A stretch of DNA of 64,000 nucleotides from assembly GCA_043228905.1 (NCBI GenBank), contig JBHGNT010000013.1, positions 20,584,001-20,648,000 of the forward strand. Reading direction: 5' to 3'. The notes beneath the pieces were generated by a model, which was given only the letters and a program-made list of their open reading frames with translations, was not told the DNA's origin and made no database searches. The DNA comes from Azolla caroliniana. Its lineage: Eukaryota; Polypodiophyta. Numbering within the stretch: position 1 is the first letter of the stretch; every line of letters begins with the position of its first letter. A program made the position numbers and the translations under genes. Positions 13,601-25,079 of the stretch are shown here, one piece after another.

Positions 13601-15046
13601 ATTGAGCTTTACATGTGCTGCAAAAGGATTCTCTATTTAGTTTATTGTGAATTGATTGCTTGGCAGGATGAGATTGTTGCCCGCATTGAAGAGAGGATTG
13701 CAATGTGGACTTTTCTACCAAAAGGTCTCGCTTTTTTTTTGTTTACTCCCAAACATATATAACAGTCTCCTTATAACAGCTTTTAATTGGACATCCTTTT
13801 GGTATTAATTGGTTTAGAAAATGGAGAGGCTATACAAGTTCTAAGATACCAACATGGAGAAAAATATGAGCCTCATTTTGATTTCTTCCATGACAAGCAA
13901 AACCAAGTTATTGGAGGGCATCGAATTGCCACTGTGTTGATGTATTTGTCAGAGATTGTGAAAGGGGGAGAAACTGTGTTTCCTAATGCACAAGTAAGTG
14001 TAGGAAACTGATTCTTTACTTTTATTATGTTCATGTTAGATGTATGATTAAAACTTGAGATTGTTTTTAAAATGGACAGGATTCTCGAGTTAAAGATGAC
14101 AGTTGGTCGGAATGTGCTAAAAAGGGACTTTCAGGTATTTTTGCTTTGAAATATGGGGGAGTTCAATTTATTTGGTTTTTTAGGCTTGTTTAAGAGCCAT
14201 CTCCAACTATTATCACTATTGATTAGTCATACTTCTACAGCTAGTATATATACCATGGCATTAAGATAGAAAATAGAAGCAAATTTGGATCAAAATAATA
14301 AAGTACCCAAAAATGTATAAAAGAGAGAAATGGATTAAACGTTGAAAGTTCCAGTTTTTTTAATTATCAAGAAAAGACTGAGTTGATTGATCATTGTACT
14401 AAAAAAAGAGAGAATTTTGATAGGTTAGATGCTCCTGATACTTGGGAAGGTTTATTTGCTTGGACTCAATGAAAACCACAGATTCTAGAAATCCTCATTG
14501 CCAAATTATATTAAGAATGGAAATGTTGTGAGCCAATATTTTCTCGTAGCTTATAATTTTAGCGTAAACTCTTTACAATGCAGTTCGAGGGTGTGAACTC
14601 TTTTTTTTGTCTTTCCGGTTTGTATCTTCATTAATCTAATGCACTTGCAGAGTTTGATTTTACTTAAACCTGCACTCGGGCGTGTGGCGCATGTCTTTGC
14701 AATGAGGATTAATTTGATTTTAATAAAAATGCATTTTGTTACTGTGACAGTTCGCCCAAATAAAGGGGATGCACTCTTATTTTTCAGCCTAAACCCTGAA
14801 GCAGTGCCCGATATTATGAGCCTCCATGGGAGTTGTCCTGTTATTGAAGGAGAGAAATGGTCAGCAACAAAGTGGATTCATGTGGGGTCTTTTGATCGAT
14901 CGAGGCCAAAACATGGGGTTTGTGTTGATGAAAATGAGAAATGTGCTCAATGGGCAGCTTCTGGTGAATGCAAGAAGAATCCAGCATATATGGTCGGGAA
15001 AGATGGATATGTTGGAGCTTGCCGGAAAAGTTGCAAAGTTTGCTAA
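4642..15046 (+). CDS. P4H: Prolyl 4-hydroxylase with C-terminal ShKT domain (8 exons, 318 aa)
   Basis: Fe(II)/2-oxoglutarate oxygenase that hydroxylates proline in secreted cell-wall proteins (extensins, AGPs) in the ER/Golgi. Exons: 4642-4739, 12145-12255, 12335-12392, 12483-12587, 13667-13724, 13818-13993, 14080-14134, 14751-15046, then TAA. Introns are GT..AG and exon phases join in frame throughout. Residues 1-20 form a signal peptide or signal anchor. Iron ligands are H163 and D165 (in YEPHFDFF) and H246; the 2-oxoglutarate lysine is K256, ten residues after H246 as in AtP4H-1. Residues 278-318 are a six-cysteine ShKT domain. The length matches plant P4Hs (about 300-320 aa). Exons 2-8 are certain by homology. 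Exon 1 lies 7.4 kb upstream; I chose it because it encodes a signal sequence, ends in a GTGAGT donor and its phase fits the acceptor before 12145. An in-frame ATG at 11939 is the alternative. No break is seen, so the gene is probably functional. Confidence 0.88.
4740..7145. other. Left part of P4H intron 1
   Basis: AT-rich DNA without coding content. An A-rich and GAAGAA-rich stretch lies at 5280-5770. A short duplicated phrase ('gagtcagccccaacagtc...gaagttataa') lies near 6300 and 6420. Confidence 0.5.
7040..7140 (-). repeat. tRNA-derived SINE-like head
   Basis: The minus strand has an A-box-like TTGGTGTGATGGTTACG and, about 45 bases on, a B-box-like AGGTTTGAATCTCG. This is the spacing of a pol III internal promoter. 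No body or tail was delimited. Confidence 0.4.
9005..10495 (+). mobile_element. 5'-truncated LINE nested in gag of element D
   Basis: The gag alignment stops at about 9005 and resumes at about 10495. The insert carries the C-terminal end of a non-LTR ORF2, then an AT-rich 3' end finishing in a short TCTTT run near 10490. Only the 3' part is present, as expected from incomplete target-primed reverse transcription. Exact borders and target duplication could not be fixed. Confidence 0.65.
9020..10258 (+). pseudogene. LINE ORF2 C-terminal fragment
   Basis: One frame runs through both halves and is broken only by a TGA at 9371-9373. The first half has LLYGVETWGPSLNKANHW, a phrase typical of the region after the reverse transcriptase in non-LTR elements. 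The second half has a zinc-binding cluster C-x2-C-x8-H-x3-C (beginning ICQLCHEG) followed by a proline- and arginine-rich tail. The RT domain itself is missing. Decayed and not expected to be functional. Confidence 0.7.
10683..10698 (-). promoter_or_regulatory. Primer-binding site of element D
   Basis: The minus strand reads TGGTGAACCCAATGTG immediately inside the 5' LTR. It matches the site in A, B and C except for two bases. Confidence 0.65.
11050..11565. repeat. 168-bp tandem repeat inside the element D LTR
   Basis: The phrase 'aatcctctcaaaccaaaccc' begins at 11107, 11275 and 11443, giving an exact 168-bp period. There are two full units, a partial third and part of a preceding unit. Each unit carries a GAAGAAGAAG stretch. 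Confidence 0.88.
11730..11800 (-). repeat. tRNA-derived SINE-like head
   Basis: The minus strand has an A-box-like TGGCCTAGTGGTTAGG and a B-box-like GAGTTCGATTTTC about 35 bases later. It sits about 110 bases from the LTR end, close to the position of the tRNA-like segment at 7040-7140 relative to the other LTR end. Confidence 0.45.
12780..13095. repeat. Degenerate AGAATACGT-type short repeat in a P4H intron
   Basis: The words 'tagaatac(g/a)t' and 'aaatactt' recur many times in AT-rich DNA of the intron between exons 4 and 5. There is no clear fixed period and no coding content. Confidence 0.5.
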
Positions 15047-18000
15047 AAGAAACTATTTTGCCTTGAATCCAATGTTGTTCTCATTCTCTGGAATGCTGGC
15101 TATTTTATGGGACTTCTGTGTTGGAAATACTTATTTAAAGGGACAAATCTATATAGAAATAACTACTAAATTCATATGCTTATTCTTAATTTTGTGGTGA
15201 TTGGAACCAATATCTCTGGCCATGGCGTGTATAGGTACTTTTGCAAATAAGCAACCATACTTTTGCATTTATGACATATGTAAAACATACTTTACTTATT
15301 TTTCGAAGAGAATGGTACGTGTATACTAATGTTAGTATAGATGGGCCTGATTATTGTAGATAAAGTGGTTCATCTGGATTTTGAAATTTTGATTATTTGA
15401 AATTTTGATGAAGGGGGTTTTCATTGGTGTTATACCATATATCATGTGGAATGATTTAGTACATATAAAGCATTATGATCATATATGTTTTTTGCATTGG
15501 TACTTGTATACGAATGTTAGTATACATGGGCCCGATTATTGTAGATAAAGTGGTTCATTTGGATTTGAAGTTTTGATGGAGGGGGTTTTCATTGGTGTTA
15601 TACCATATTTCATGTGGAATGATTTAGCACATATAAAACATTATGGCCATATACGTTAATACAGTAGCTTTTTGCATGAGAACATGTAGTTTGATATGTT
15701 GGATGGACATTATTTGGTATATTGAAACCTCAACACAATCATCATATTTCGACAAGGTTTTCACGAAGAAGTGGAGTGAGTTGCATCATTTAGCAATTGA
15801 GATAGACCTGGTTTCTTGATTGACTTACTACAAATGATTGAGCTAAATTATTAAAAATTAAGGGGACACTACCTTAATGTCGAACTTGTTTAGAGAACTT
15901 TAAGTGCTTTATCATTTATGTGAACTATGGTACATGGTGGTGGTCATGGTTGAATATGTTCTAGCATTCTTGTTAACATTCAAGGATGATGTTTGTAATT
16001 CTGTATTCTAGTTTTGACATTTTGGTATCTTGCCATTTCATCCTTTGGCCTATGCTAGATTGACTTTTATGGTCACATACTTCATAGAATCACTTGAGAG
16101 CTCCAATGGATCTTTTACTCCCATTATGTTTTAACCCATTTGTTGATGTGTGACACCCAATCAAAGCAAAGGATTTTGCAATTTACCTCAATGGGTCGAG
16201 CGTTATTTCTACTAGCACAACATGATAGGATTTAACTCTCAATTGTCTCCTTGAAAGCAGTTTTTGAATTTTCTCTATTTCATTCCATATAGTAAATGGG
16301 ATTGTGCCACTATATACGTCCACTCCATACAAGGTACACAAATGCTGAATTTGGAATTGATTCTACCAATTGATGAATTGAACTTAGAGTGAGAGTTGGA
16401 ACTTGACAAATTGGGACCATGATGATAGATTTAACCGTTCTAACAATTGGTTAGCTTGTCAAATGTGGAGAAAAGAGATAATGTTCTCACTTGGGTTGTC
16501 ACCATCATGAAAGCCAATGACATGTATTCATCATTGTCAGTGGCGAATGGTTGCAATGGCATTTGGGGAGGGTTAATCTTGAAGATGTTCACACAAATGG
16601 TTGGCCTTACTGTGTCAAGTGTTGTACCAAGGGAGAGTTGACAATGGGTGCATTTCAACATGTATTTGGTGTTGAGCTCTATTCCTCATGGTTAGAGGTG
16701 GTGATAGTGATATTGAAGTATAGGTTGAAACAAGTGGAATATTATAGTTTGTTATTCCAAGGAGAAAACATAGAAAACTTTGCCGAGTTTGTTCCACGAA
16801 AAGAGGAAACATGTTGGAAAAACTTTGTTATCATCTTGACAATGTTGTAAGTGCCACCTTGAGACATATAATATGCACCACTATAATTGCAAGACTTACA
16901 CAAGGAGGTAGATGTGAAAGCAAGTATTATAAAATAAAATGCAGAACAAAACAAGGTAAGTGTATGTTGGGTACAATAGTCCAATTTTTCTGTGTTGATG
17001 AAATAATCTTGGTATTTACTTAATCTCATGCATTTCAACAACATCATTAGGAGGTCCTTGATGGTTGGGCTCATAATAAAGGTAGGAAAGACTAGAGCCA
17101 TGATTTTCCATATATATGTGCTAACTTACACAAAAGTTGTCTTCACTATATCATGAAAACAAGTTCAAGTAGTTGATTCCTTTGTATACCTAGTAATAAT
17201 ATTTACAAGCAATGATGGGTGCATATCTATGACCAAGATGCTCATGATTGATTAACTTGAGGATATGCAACTCTAGCTATGCAAGAACAAGAGTGTTGTT
17301 AGGCATACTTTTAGTAACCTCATATCGTAGGCTACAATCATATAGGCTCCAAGTCTCCCTATGTACATGTGGACACAAATAGAAGATCCATGAGTCATGA
17401 TAAGGATGATACATGGGAAAGCATCAATCACATATAAAATCCATTGTGCTGAATTGATAGCACTGCCCATCATTGTAGAAGCATTATTCTAGAAAGTGAA
17501 CATGATCAAGTAGATTCTGCCAATCCACTTCAAACAAGTACAAGTAAAGTGTTAAAAGAATTGAAACAAATTGTTACAATAGAATGGGTAGAAAGATCAT
17601 GGAACTCATTGGTGATGAAGTGGTTCAAAAGCAATAACCTCAAGATTCAAAGAGCAATGACAACTAGAACTTCGTACTACGACGAGATCAATGGAATCTC
17701 TATACCAAAAGGGCTTGGATCACACTAAGGGATTTCTTCCCCCCCAATGATGGCCTTTACTATAATTTTATAGAAAGGATGCATTCTTATAGAGGCCAAG
17801 GTACATGGATGTCTTATGCCACATGATGGTCACAAAGCAACTTTGTATATATAGAGTTGAACGACTTTGTGGGTGATGTGAAGGAGACATTGAAATTGAG
17901 AAACATTTGATGCGTAGGTGCTAGATGATAAGCATATAATAGAGAAGTATGCCCTCTACACAAACTCCACCATCAATTGACAAATGATGGAGAAGCCTTG

Positions 18001-20920
18001 ACCCATGACATGACATTTTGGTTGAATTGTGCTTGAGCTTTCAATGCATAGGGAATCATCCCTTATATTAGCACACAAGATGCAATGAAAATCACGCATT
18101 ACTAATTTCTTTATTAAATCCACACATCCACTGATAACATGCCAAGAAGTCACCATAGAGTGAGCAAGAGAATCTTGATGACAATGTAAACTATGAGTGC
18201 GAAGATAAAAGGAATATGGGGCATATCATCACCATGTTTGATCCACACACCTAGATGAGCTTGTTGAACTTTGTCATATCCTCATTCCACCACACCAGTC
18301 AACATCAAACTCATTAGTTATACATACCTCATCCTTTTATTTATGTTTATAATTGGATAGTGTGAATTCATTGATATTTGTAATCATGATTTGTCTTATA
18401 TGGGAGAGTAGATCCACACTTGCTCTTGAGTGTCTTATACTAGAAGATAGAGGCTAGATCCAACATATGAGAAAATGTAATTCTAGGACTTGTCATTTGG
18501 ACTAACTAAGGGATGCATTTTGTGTTACAAGAACATCCAAAAGTGTTGTTCATGAATTACATAAATGCGTCCATGACATAGATGTGTTACATAGATGTGG
18601 TTCAAATAGACTCTTATACAAAAATACGATAAAAAATTATGGTGGTCACTGTGAGGGTTGCGTCTAAAAGACTAGAGATGACATTCGGGTAAAAAGCTCA
18701 ACTACCCTTCGAGCTAAATAATGCTTTGGGTTAGTATTGCCTTAAACAATTGGTGTTCCATGATGTAGTGGTTTCCCTCACAGGTGGTTTCTATTTCAAA
18801 TTTTGTTTAAAAATCCAAAGGGGTGGTCTTTTTCATCTCGCAAATCCTTTCTTATCTCTTCAAAATCCTTTTCATGGATTTAAAATCACTTTTCTCATTA
18901 TCTCTCTAACCCATTTTCAATACTCTCAAAATCGTCTCTTTCTCTTGTAAATTGAGAAAGGAAAATGTGTGATGAATGAGTTGAAATTTCATTCCTCACA
19001 ATGTATAAAGGATCCCTATTTTCGCAAAGAGAAATAATGGGAGAAAGTAGTAAGTGATTGAAATGGTGATTTCGGGGATATCTATCAAATGCGGTCAAGG
19101 CTAGAATTTTCTCGTTTTCACTATGAAAGATGGTTACATTGCCTAGGATGTTGTCCTTTGGGTAACTCAAAATTGATTAAGACAAAAATTCTAGAATCTA
19201 GATGTTTCAAAAATATAACATGTAGGTTTTGCATAACGATTGTAATGTAATCTCGTAAAGGAAGTTCTCGTAATTGTTTATTTACAATAGTTTAGTTATA
19301 TGTAAGTCTACTTTAACAATTGAAACGTCATAGTCATGCTAGATGAAATCATTCAAGACAAAAAGCTTATGTAAGAAGTTGTTTTAACACCATGGGGAAG
19401 AATGACGACATTTCACATCATTTGTCATGTAGCATGAAAAAACATAGTACATGTCTCATTGTAATATTTTTGAGGGTGAAAGCGTGACAATTTAGATAAC
19501 GGATGGAAATAACCAAATCAAAACAAAAAGTCAATCGACCAATTGACATGTATAAAGCAACTAATGATGTTTAGTTGAAGGAAAGCAATTGATTCAAGTA
19601 TTGACATTCTAATAAGGTTATTTGCATCATGTAGATAATATAGTTTTAACTAGATTGACGAGCCTTTCTCAAACTTCAAGAATTTTAATAATAAAGAAGC
19701 CCTTTCAAATTATCTTTAATTAGTTCATGACGCCCTCCAACATACAAAAGAACAAACTTAGAGCTTTTGAAGAGGAAACAAACTCCTTGTTGTGAGAAGA
19801 GTATAACATGACCAATGGTAGCCGAATAAGCGTTTGTGTTGGGGGAGTGGGTTGAATGCTGTTATGCAAAGTATTGCAAAATTATAGTAAGACATCACAT
19901 TTGAGGGTGTTATATAAATATCATATATTAAGACAACCAAGGAAGCTTGAATTCGAAAGATGGACCACGTAGATCCGGCTTTGGGAACCATCGGTTTTGA
20001 CCCATTCATCACAACGGGAAGAACAAACATCGGTATGGAGCTTGTATTAAGAACCTTTGAAGAGTCCACGCTTCTTGGTTTGATAGAGATGGTTGGTATA
20101 TGTGCATTAAATAAGCTTGATATGTATGAGCAAGTTCGTGGGAGTTTCAGAAGTTATTCACCAATTTTTGATTAGCTAGTGAACCTTAACTCTAAAGCAC
20201 ATGTCATGTCATTTGGAATTTAGCCCTTGTTCAGTATCCATCATTTGTGATCGAATATTTTAGGAACAAATATATCTCCTCCCCTTTTGGAGCATTTACA
20301 AGAGTTTTGTTTGTATCCATAACTTTTATGGTACTCCCAAGTCCCATTCCACACTTAAGGATCCTTAAGCCAATTAAAGATGTCAAGGTTAACCTTCTAA
20401 TCGATTTTGTCCATCATGTCACCATTGTTGTATTTGTCCGGTTCTTCACAATGCTAGTTGCTTAGGTTTCGAAAATGTAGTCATGTGCTTGTATTCAAAA
20501 GGTTTCAAATATATTTAAACAAAGTGTGCAGTTTCATTAAGGGAAATCAAGGAACTTAAAGGTATTTGATCTAGTTAAAGAGTGGCACAAAACAGAGGGA
20601 AAAGTTCCTTCAAGTAACAAAAACAAGATTTGTTCAATAATTGGTGTTTGTAACATGTGCCATGGGAAGTCTCTAAAACTTCCATCAAATTATATTTACA
20701 AAATTGCCAAGTTCGTCCAATGTTTACAAATGGAGATGGCACATTATGTTTATATGTAAGTACATGAGTTAAGACTAAACCACACCTGGAAGCATGTAAT
20801 CAAATCGCATTCGATGAAAAGTTCAAATTTGTGATGGATTTGTGTGCCCTAACTTCTAACTACAATCCAATCTGAAGGGTTGTTCGCTCTAATGAGGGAA
20901 GCTTGTTGGGTCATTTAGGG
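15047..20920. other. Intergenic DNA, no supported gene
   Basis: AT-rich. It begins with the P4H 3' flank. Frames up to 119 codons occur (16440-17100, 19758-20175), but none has recognisable domains and they overlap on both strands. Apart from the duplication at 15314-15660 I see no structure. Confidence 0.5.
15314..15660. repeat. 185-bp tandem duplication
   Basis: 'ggtac(g/t)tgtatac(t/g)aatgttagtata' begins at 15314 and again at 15499. The copies stay similar through 'ggggttttcattggtgttatacca' and differ by point changes and a small indel. Confidence 0.85.
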
Positions 20921-20927
20921 TAATGTC

Positions 20928-22157
20928 CTACCTCATTGGCCATCGGACCTCGATGTCTGCGAGTTTGGGAATGGATCTCCGCTCCCAGAGGGAGCCCGTG
21001 TTGGTCGAATTCGCATGATCACGGGTCTTGTCGTTGGTCATGTCAAGGAAGAGAGTGTGGCCACCGAGAGTGTTCATGTTGTTGTTGGGAATATGACTAA
21101 GGGCATTACAATTGTTGTTCTCATCATTGTCATGGCCATTATCATCATCATCATCATGACTATCATGACTATCAGTACTATCATTATGATAACCATTATG
21201 AATGGATCTACAGATGGTCAAGTGGGGATCAGGATGGATGATTGGTATCCTGCCAAGGTTGTTCCCCCTAGTTCCCAATTGCCTCATCAATAGCAGGGAA
21301 TTTGGTGGAGGGATAGAGGGCACATACAGCCCACCAAGATTAGCACTACCAGAGCCACCATTGCTCTTCTCCTCTTCCCGGAGCCTCCGCACGAGATCGT
21401 CGATCATCATGGTCACGCGTTCTCTCCGCGTTCTCGTCGTATCAGACACAATTTGGTTGTCGATGCCAATTCCGGTGTCGATGTCGTGACTGTGGTTCCA
21501 TTGGCCAAGAGGCCGATCCATGGAGAGGGAATTATTAGGGCTAGAGCAGCCGAAACAATGTGTGAGTTGCATGGGGCATGGTGCAGAATGATGAGTTACA
21601 CCCTGTTTTTGTTGAGAATCAGGAGGAGGAGACCTCCAGGTGTCTTCTTGTTGATGATTCTTGGTCTTCCTATTCAGATTGCTCTTCTTCTGAATCCTAC
21701 TCTTCTTATTTCTTGGCATTGGGACTCTGCTAGTAGTAGTTGTAGCATGAGGAGGAGGAAGAGTTTGTATATCTGAAGAAGCGTTCGGAGCAAAGGGAGT
21801 CTTAGAAGGTTCCATGAACCTTCTGCCTCTCGTGGTTCTCACTTGACCTAGGCATGTGATGTGAGGCGATTGGGGCTCCGGATAATTGGATGGATTGAGG
21901 ATCGTAGAATCATTAGGGTTTGTGTTCAGATGAAAAGTATGATCACTACTATCATCATCAATACCAGTAGTGGTGGTGGTAGGAAGAGGAGGAGGAGAGG
22001 GAGGGTTAGGGTTAGGGTTAGGGTTAGGGTTGGGATTTATTAGGAAGAGGTATTCTCTCATGGCCACTTCTCTACTAGAGGAGGATAAGCTTCTGCAGAA
22101 AAGCTCATAGAGCAGAGTGCTCTGTTTCTCTTCAGAAGAAGAAGAAGAAGAAACCAT
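20928..22157 (-). CDS. Plant-specific protein of unknown function, 409 aa
   Basis: Single uninterrupted frame from an ATG in good context (AACCATGG). No enzyme domain is visible. Two segments resemble motifs I recall from a plant family of unknown function: SPHITCLGQVRTTRGRRF (97-114) and PPPNSLLLMR (283-292). A basic patch with a predicted helix (about 232-263, RERVTMMIDDLVRRLREEE) and an Asp/Asn/His-rich stretch (about 318-340) suggest a soluble, largely disordered and possibly nuclear protein. Residues 41-52 are six Asn-Pro pairs, encoded by TTAGGG-type hexamers. There is no signal peptide or membrane segment. The antisense frames at 21015-22043 are its complement. No function is assigned. 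Confidence 0.68.
   Translation of the reverse strand: MVSSSSSSEEKQSTLLYELFCRSLSSSSREVAMREYLFLINPNPNPNPNPNPPSPPPLPTTTTTGIDDDSSDHTFHLNTNPNDSTILNPSNYPEPQSPHITCLGQVRTTRGRRFMEPSKTPFAPNASSDIQTLPPPHATTTTSRVPMPRNKKSRIQKKSNLNRKTKNHQQEDTWRSPPPDSQQKQGVTHHSAPCPMQLTHCFGCSSPNNSLSMDRPLGQWNHSHDIDTGIGIDNQIVSDTTRTRRERVTMMIDDLVRRLREEEKSNGGSGSANLGGLYVPSIPPPNSLLLMRQLGTRGNNLGRIPIIHPDPHLTICRSIHNGYHNDSTDSHDSHDDDDDNGHDNDENNNCNALSHIPNNNMNTLGGHTLFLDMTNDKTRDHANSTNTGSLWERRSIPKLADIEVRWPMR
22002..22034. repeat. Telomere-like (GGGTTA)n run inside a coding frame
   Basis: Five consecutive GGGTTA hexamers end in GGGTTGGG. They lie in frame in the minus-strand gene and encode alternating Asn-Pro. The unit is the six-base TTAGGG form, not the usual plant seven-base TTTAGGG. 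Confidence 0.92.
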
Positions 22158-22211
22158 GGTTTCTTTCTTCTTCCTCCTCCTCCTCCCCTGTTCTTAAGGG
22201 TGGGGGGAGGG

Positions 22212-22222
22212 AATATTTAAAA
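22212..22222 (-). promoter_or_regulatory. Candidate TATA box for the 409-aa gene
   Basis: The minus strand reads TTTTTAAATATT about 55 bases upstream of the ATG, after a purine/pyrimidine-biased leader rich in CTTCTT. Confidence 0.35.
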
Positions 22223-22229
22223 AGCCATT

Positions 22230-24620
22230 ATCATTATTCATTATTCATTTCATTCCAGTTATGTGATTAGAAGTCGTGAATCGTGATGGCTTCTTCTCGT
22301 TGTTCTTATATTATTTATTTACACGTGAATGCTTTTGACCCCCACATGTGGATTTAGCTATACATATAGCCAGCTCTATATAGATAGCTATCTATAGCTG
22401 TAGCTATACATATATATATAGCAAGCAAACGTACATACTTAACTATATATGTACTTGCATGAGTCATCCCTACATACATGTTTTATTATCTATATCCATG
22501 AACCATTATATGTATATGTAAATTCATATACATACATAACCTTGATATTCCATGTCTTCCAATTCCTATAGTACCCATCGGCATCATCCATCGATGATTT
22601 TCGGCCTACATTTATGATTCTACTTACATACTCATACGGCTTGCCCTCGTTTGCGTCTCCACTTCCGATTGAATGATGCTATGGATAACTGTTGAAAAAA
22701 TTTACCGTGTCCACGTATACAAAATATAATGTCTCCTTTTAAAGCCTTTGTTACGTTGTTATTCTATTATATAATGCATGAAATCTACGAATTTACGTTA
22801 ACCGACTCTACTTTTTGATTGGAAACGAAAAGAACCGAGCGAAATATAATATCTCACGGAAATGTTGGAAATAATCGAAGATACAAATGTGGGCTATAAA
22901 ATATGAATAAAAAACCTCTTAGTATATAGTGGATATATAATTGTGAGATAATATACCTTGGATGTTTGCAATTGGATATGTTTTCCACGTGAGCGGGTCG
23001 CTACCCTATTACATGACAGCCTTCAATGTCTGCATTTTTATGGGTACTTCTTCTTGCATTACAGTCATCACATGTTTTTCTCACTTTTATTATCGTTGCA
23101 TACTTTTCAAAGTTCCAGGTCGATGTTAGCATCTATCTTTGACGAAATTCGGTGTTCTTCGAGGTATAATATTGCTACACATCACCCTCATATATCCCGA
23201 TCAAGGTTCGCAATTTCACAAACTTACGTTTACATGTCTTATGACTAGGCTATCTTATGTTCTACAATATAATATATGAGTCTATATGTATATTCTAAAG
23301 ATAAATACAATATAAATCTCATTATCACGTATCAAATTGAGCATAAAATAAAATAAACCACATGCTCATCATCGAAGAGCCAAGAGAAAAAAGAAGTTTG
23401 AATAATAATAATAATAGAGTTGAATTAGTTGCTCGTTACCGTGGCATAAATCATGAAGTTTATATTGATTGTTGAAAAAGCATCCAAGAATGGGGCACTA
23501 TATCAAGGGTTTATATTGTTTTGTTTTGTTCTTCCTCTCCCTCAAAACAAAGCACGAGTTTAAAACTCATAAAATACACATTTTGGCATTGCATGAATTG
23601 CATATCATTCATAGTGTTGCCTACAAATTTGTTTTATCGTCTATCCGCTTTTACATAATGCGACAAACTTAATTGTCCATGTTTCTCTTGAGAGTTATCA
23701 TACATGTTCCAAACTAGTAGACAACAAGTGCTACATTAAAAATAGAATTTTGGAATGAGGGTTTGTTATCAATACAAAATTACTACGCTCATGCATGCAA
23801 AGATGTGATCTCTTTATTGGATGTATCTACTTAATCATTGTTAACAACTTGTACCTTTGTCACAATTATTTTTCATGGTTTTTTGTAATGTCAAATGGAT
23901 CAACATTTATGCATCCTACATTTTCTTTATTTTCTACAATCCACTATAGCCAAACATCAAGATCTCTCTCTCTCTCTCTCTCTCTAGAGGCAAAACTTCC
24001 AACATATATGTCTTATTCATAAGTAGAATCATTGCATTATATGTGAATTTGATCGAATAGACCCTTTTCATAGTACACGGCTCGTATCTAAATTTGACAT
24101 GCCCCATTATACTTCAAATTGACAATACTTTTTTTTCTTCAAATTTGTACAATCGGAAGACATGGACTTTAACATCTCAATTCGCATGTCTGCCATTATA
24201 CTTCGAATGTGTACCATTGGAAGGCATGGATTTCAACCTCTCAATTCACATGCACAAATTCCCTTTGAAATGGAGGCACAATATACACCATTTAAAATAT
24301 AAGCATCCGCTTCCACAATCCATGATCTATATGCATGGAACATATTTAGGGATGATAACTTCTTCCACACTATAAGCCCAAAATACTATTTAAATAATGT
24401 CATCATAATATTCCATTTGAAATGCATGCAGAGTAATATCAGGTCAATGTCCATTTTGCTCATAAAAAACATGCACCCAACAAAAATGTTCGTCAAGTGA
24501 CATATAAGAGTTTAAATTTCCATGTTCATGTAAAAGGCCCTTGAAAATTATACATGCCAAATGACATGCTAAAATTTTATTTTTCCATGTCACATAAAAT
24601 AAATATGTAAATATATGTAT
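22230..24620. other. Intergenic DNA, no supported gene
   Basis: AT-rich, with a TAGCTATA-rich palindromic stretch at 22350-22440 and a (CT)n microsatellite at about 23963-23986. Open frames are short and unsupported. Confidence 0.5.
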
Positions 24621-24632
24621 GTTCTATGATGT

Positions 24633-25075
24633 GTGTATAACGGTGAGGTATTATTAAATATCTGGTTTGAGTTGGTATCTTGGCTGCGGGGACGATACGA
24701 CTCAATTAAGGGGGAATCTAATGCAGCTGAAAGATCTCGATCAAAGTTCTTGCTGAAATGGGGTAATTCTCCTATGGTGGGCAGATCATCATCAGGGCCT
24801 CAATGGAACTACCAAGCACCCCGATGGCTGTTTCCGGTTTCCAACAACATCTAGGTGCTATAAATCTGTATAGATATGGTACAAATTATTAGGTTATTGG
24901 AGTTGTTTGGATACGTTTGTTGAAAATGAGGTGGGGACTATGTCCACTTTGGTGGGAAGGCCAGAGTGAGGGCTGGTGAGAGGAACTTTGGGTGTTCTAT
25001 GATGTAATTTTGTTTGCTAACTAATGTGAAGTAGTGTTTTTTTGGAAAAAAAAATAAAAAATATATAATATGTTT
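24633..25075 (+). mobile_element. LINE 3'-end remnant
   Basis: Plus-strand reading from 24651 gives LNIWFELVSWLRGRYDSI and later QWNYQAPRWL. The same tail pattern (W..I..L...YD..KG....R..F...W..SP, then WNY..P) appears at 28606-28800 and 32579-32800. An A-rich tail lies at 25050-25075. Only the extreme ORF2 C-terminus and the 3' UTR remain. Confidence 0.58.
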
Positions 25076-25079
25076 TTGT

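Noticed and set aside
13389-13640. 83-codon frame inside P4H
   Set aside because: It lies wholly in the intron between exons 4 and 5 and has no homologous content.
21015-22043. Four plus-strand frames
   Set aside because: Antisense shadows of the 409-aa minus-strand gene; Ile-rich or Arg-rich products come from its Asp/His and Asn-Pro codons.
22350-22440. TAGCTATA-rich palindromic stretch as a mobile element
   Set aside because: No defined terminal repeats or target duplication; it may be simple AT-rich sequence.
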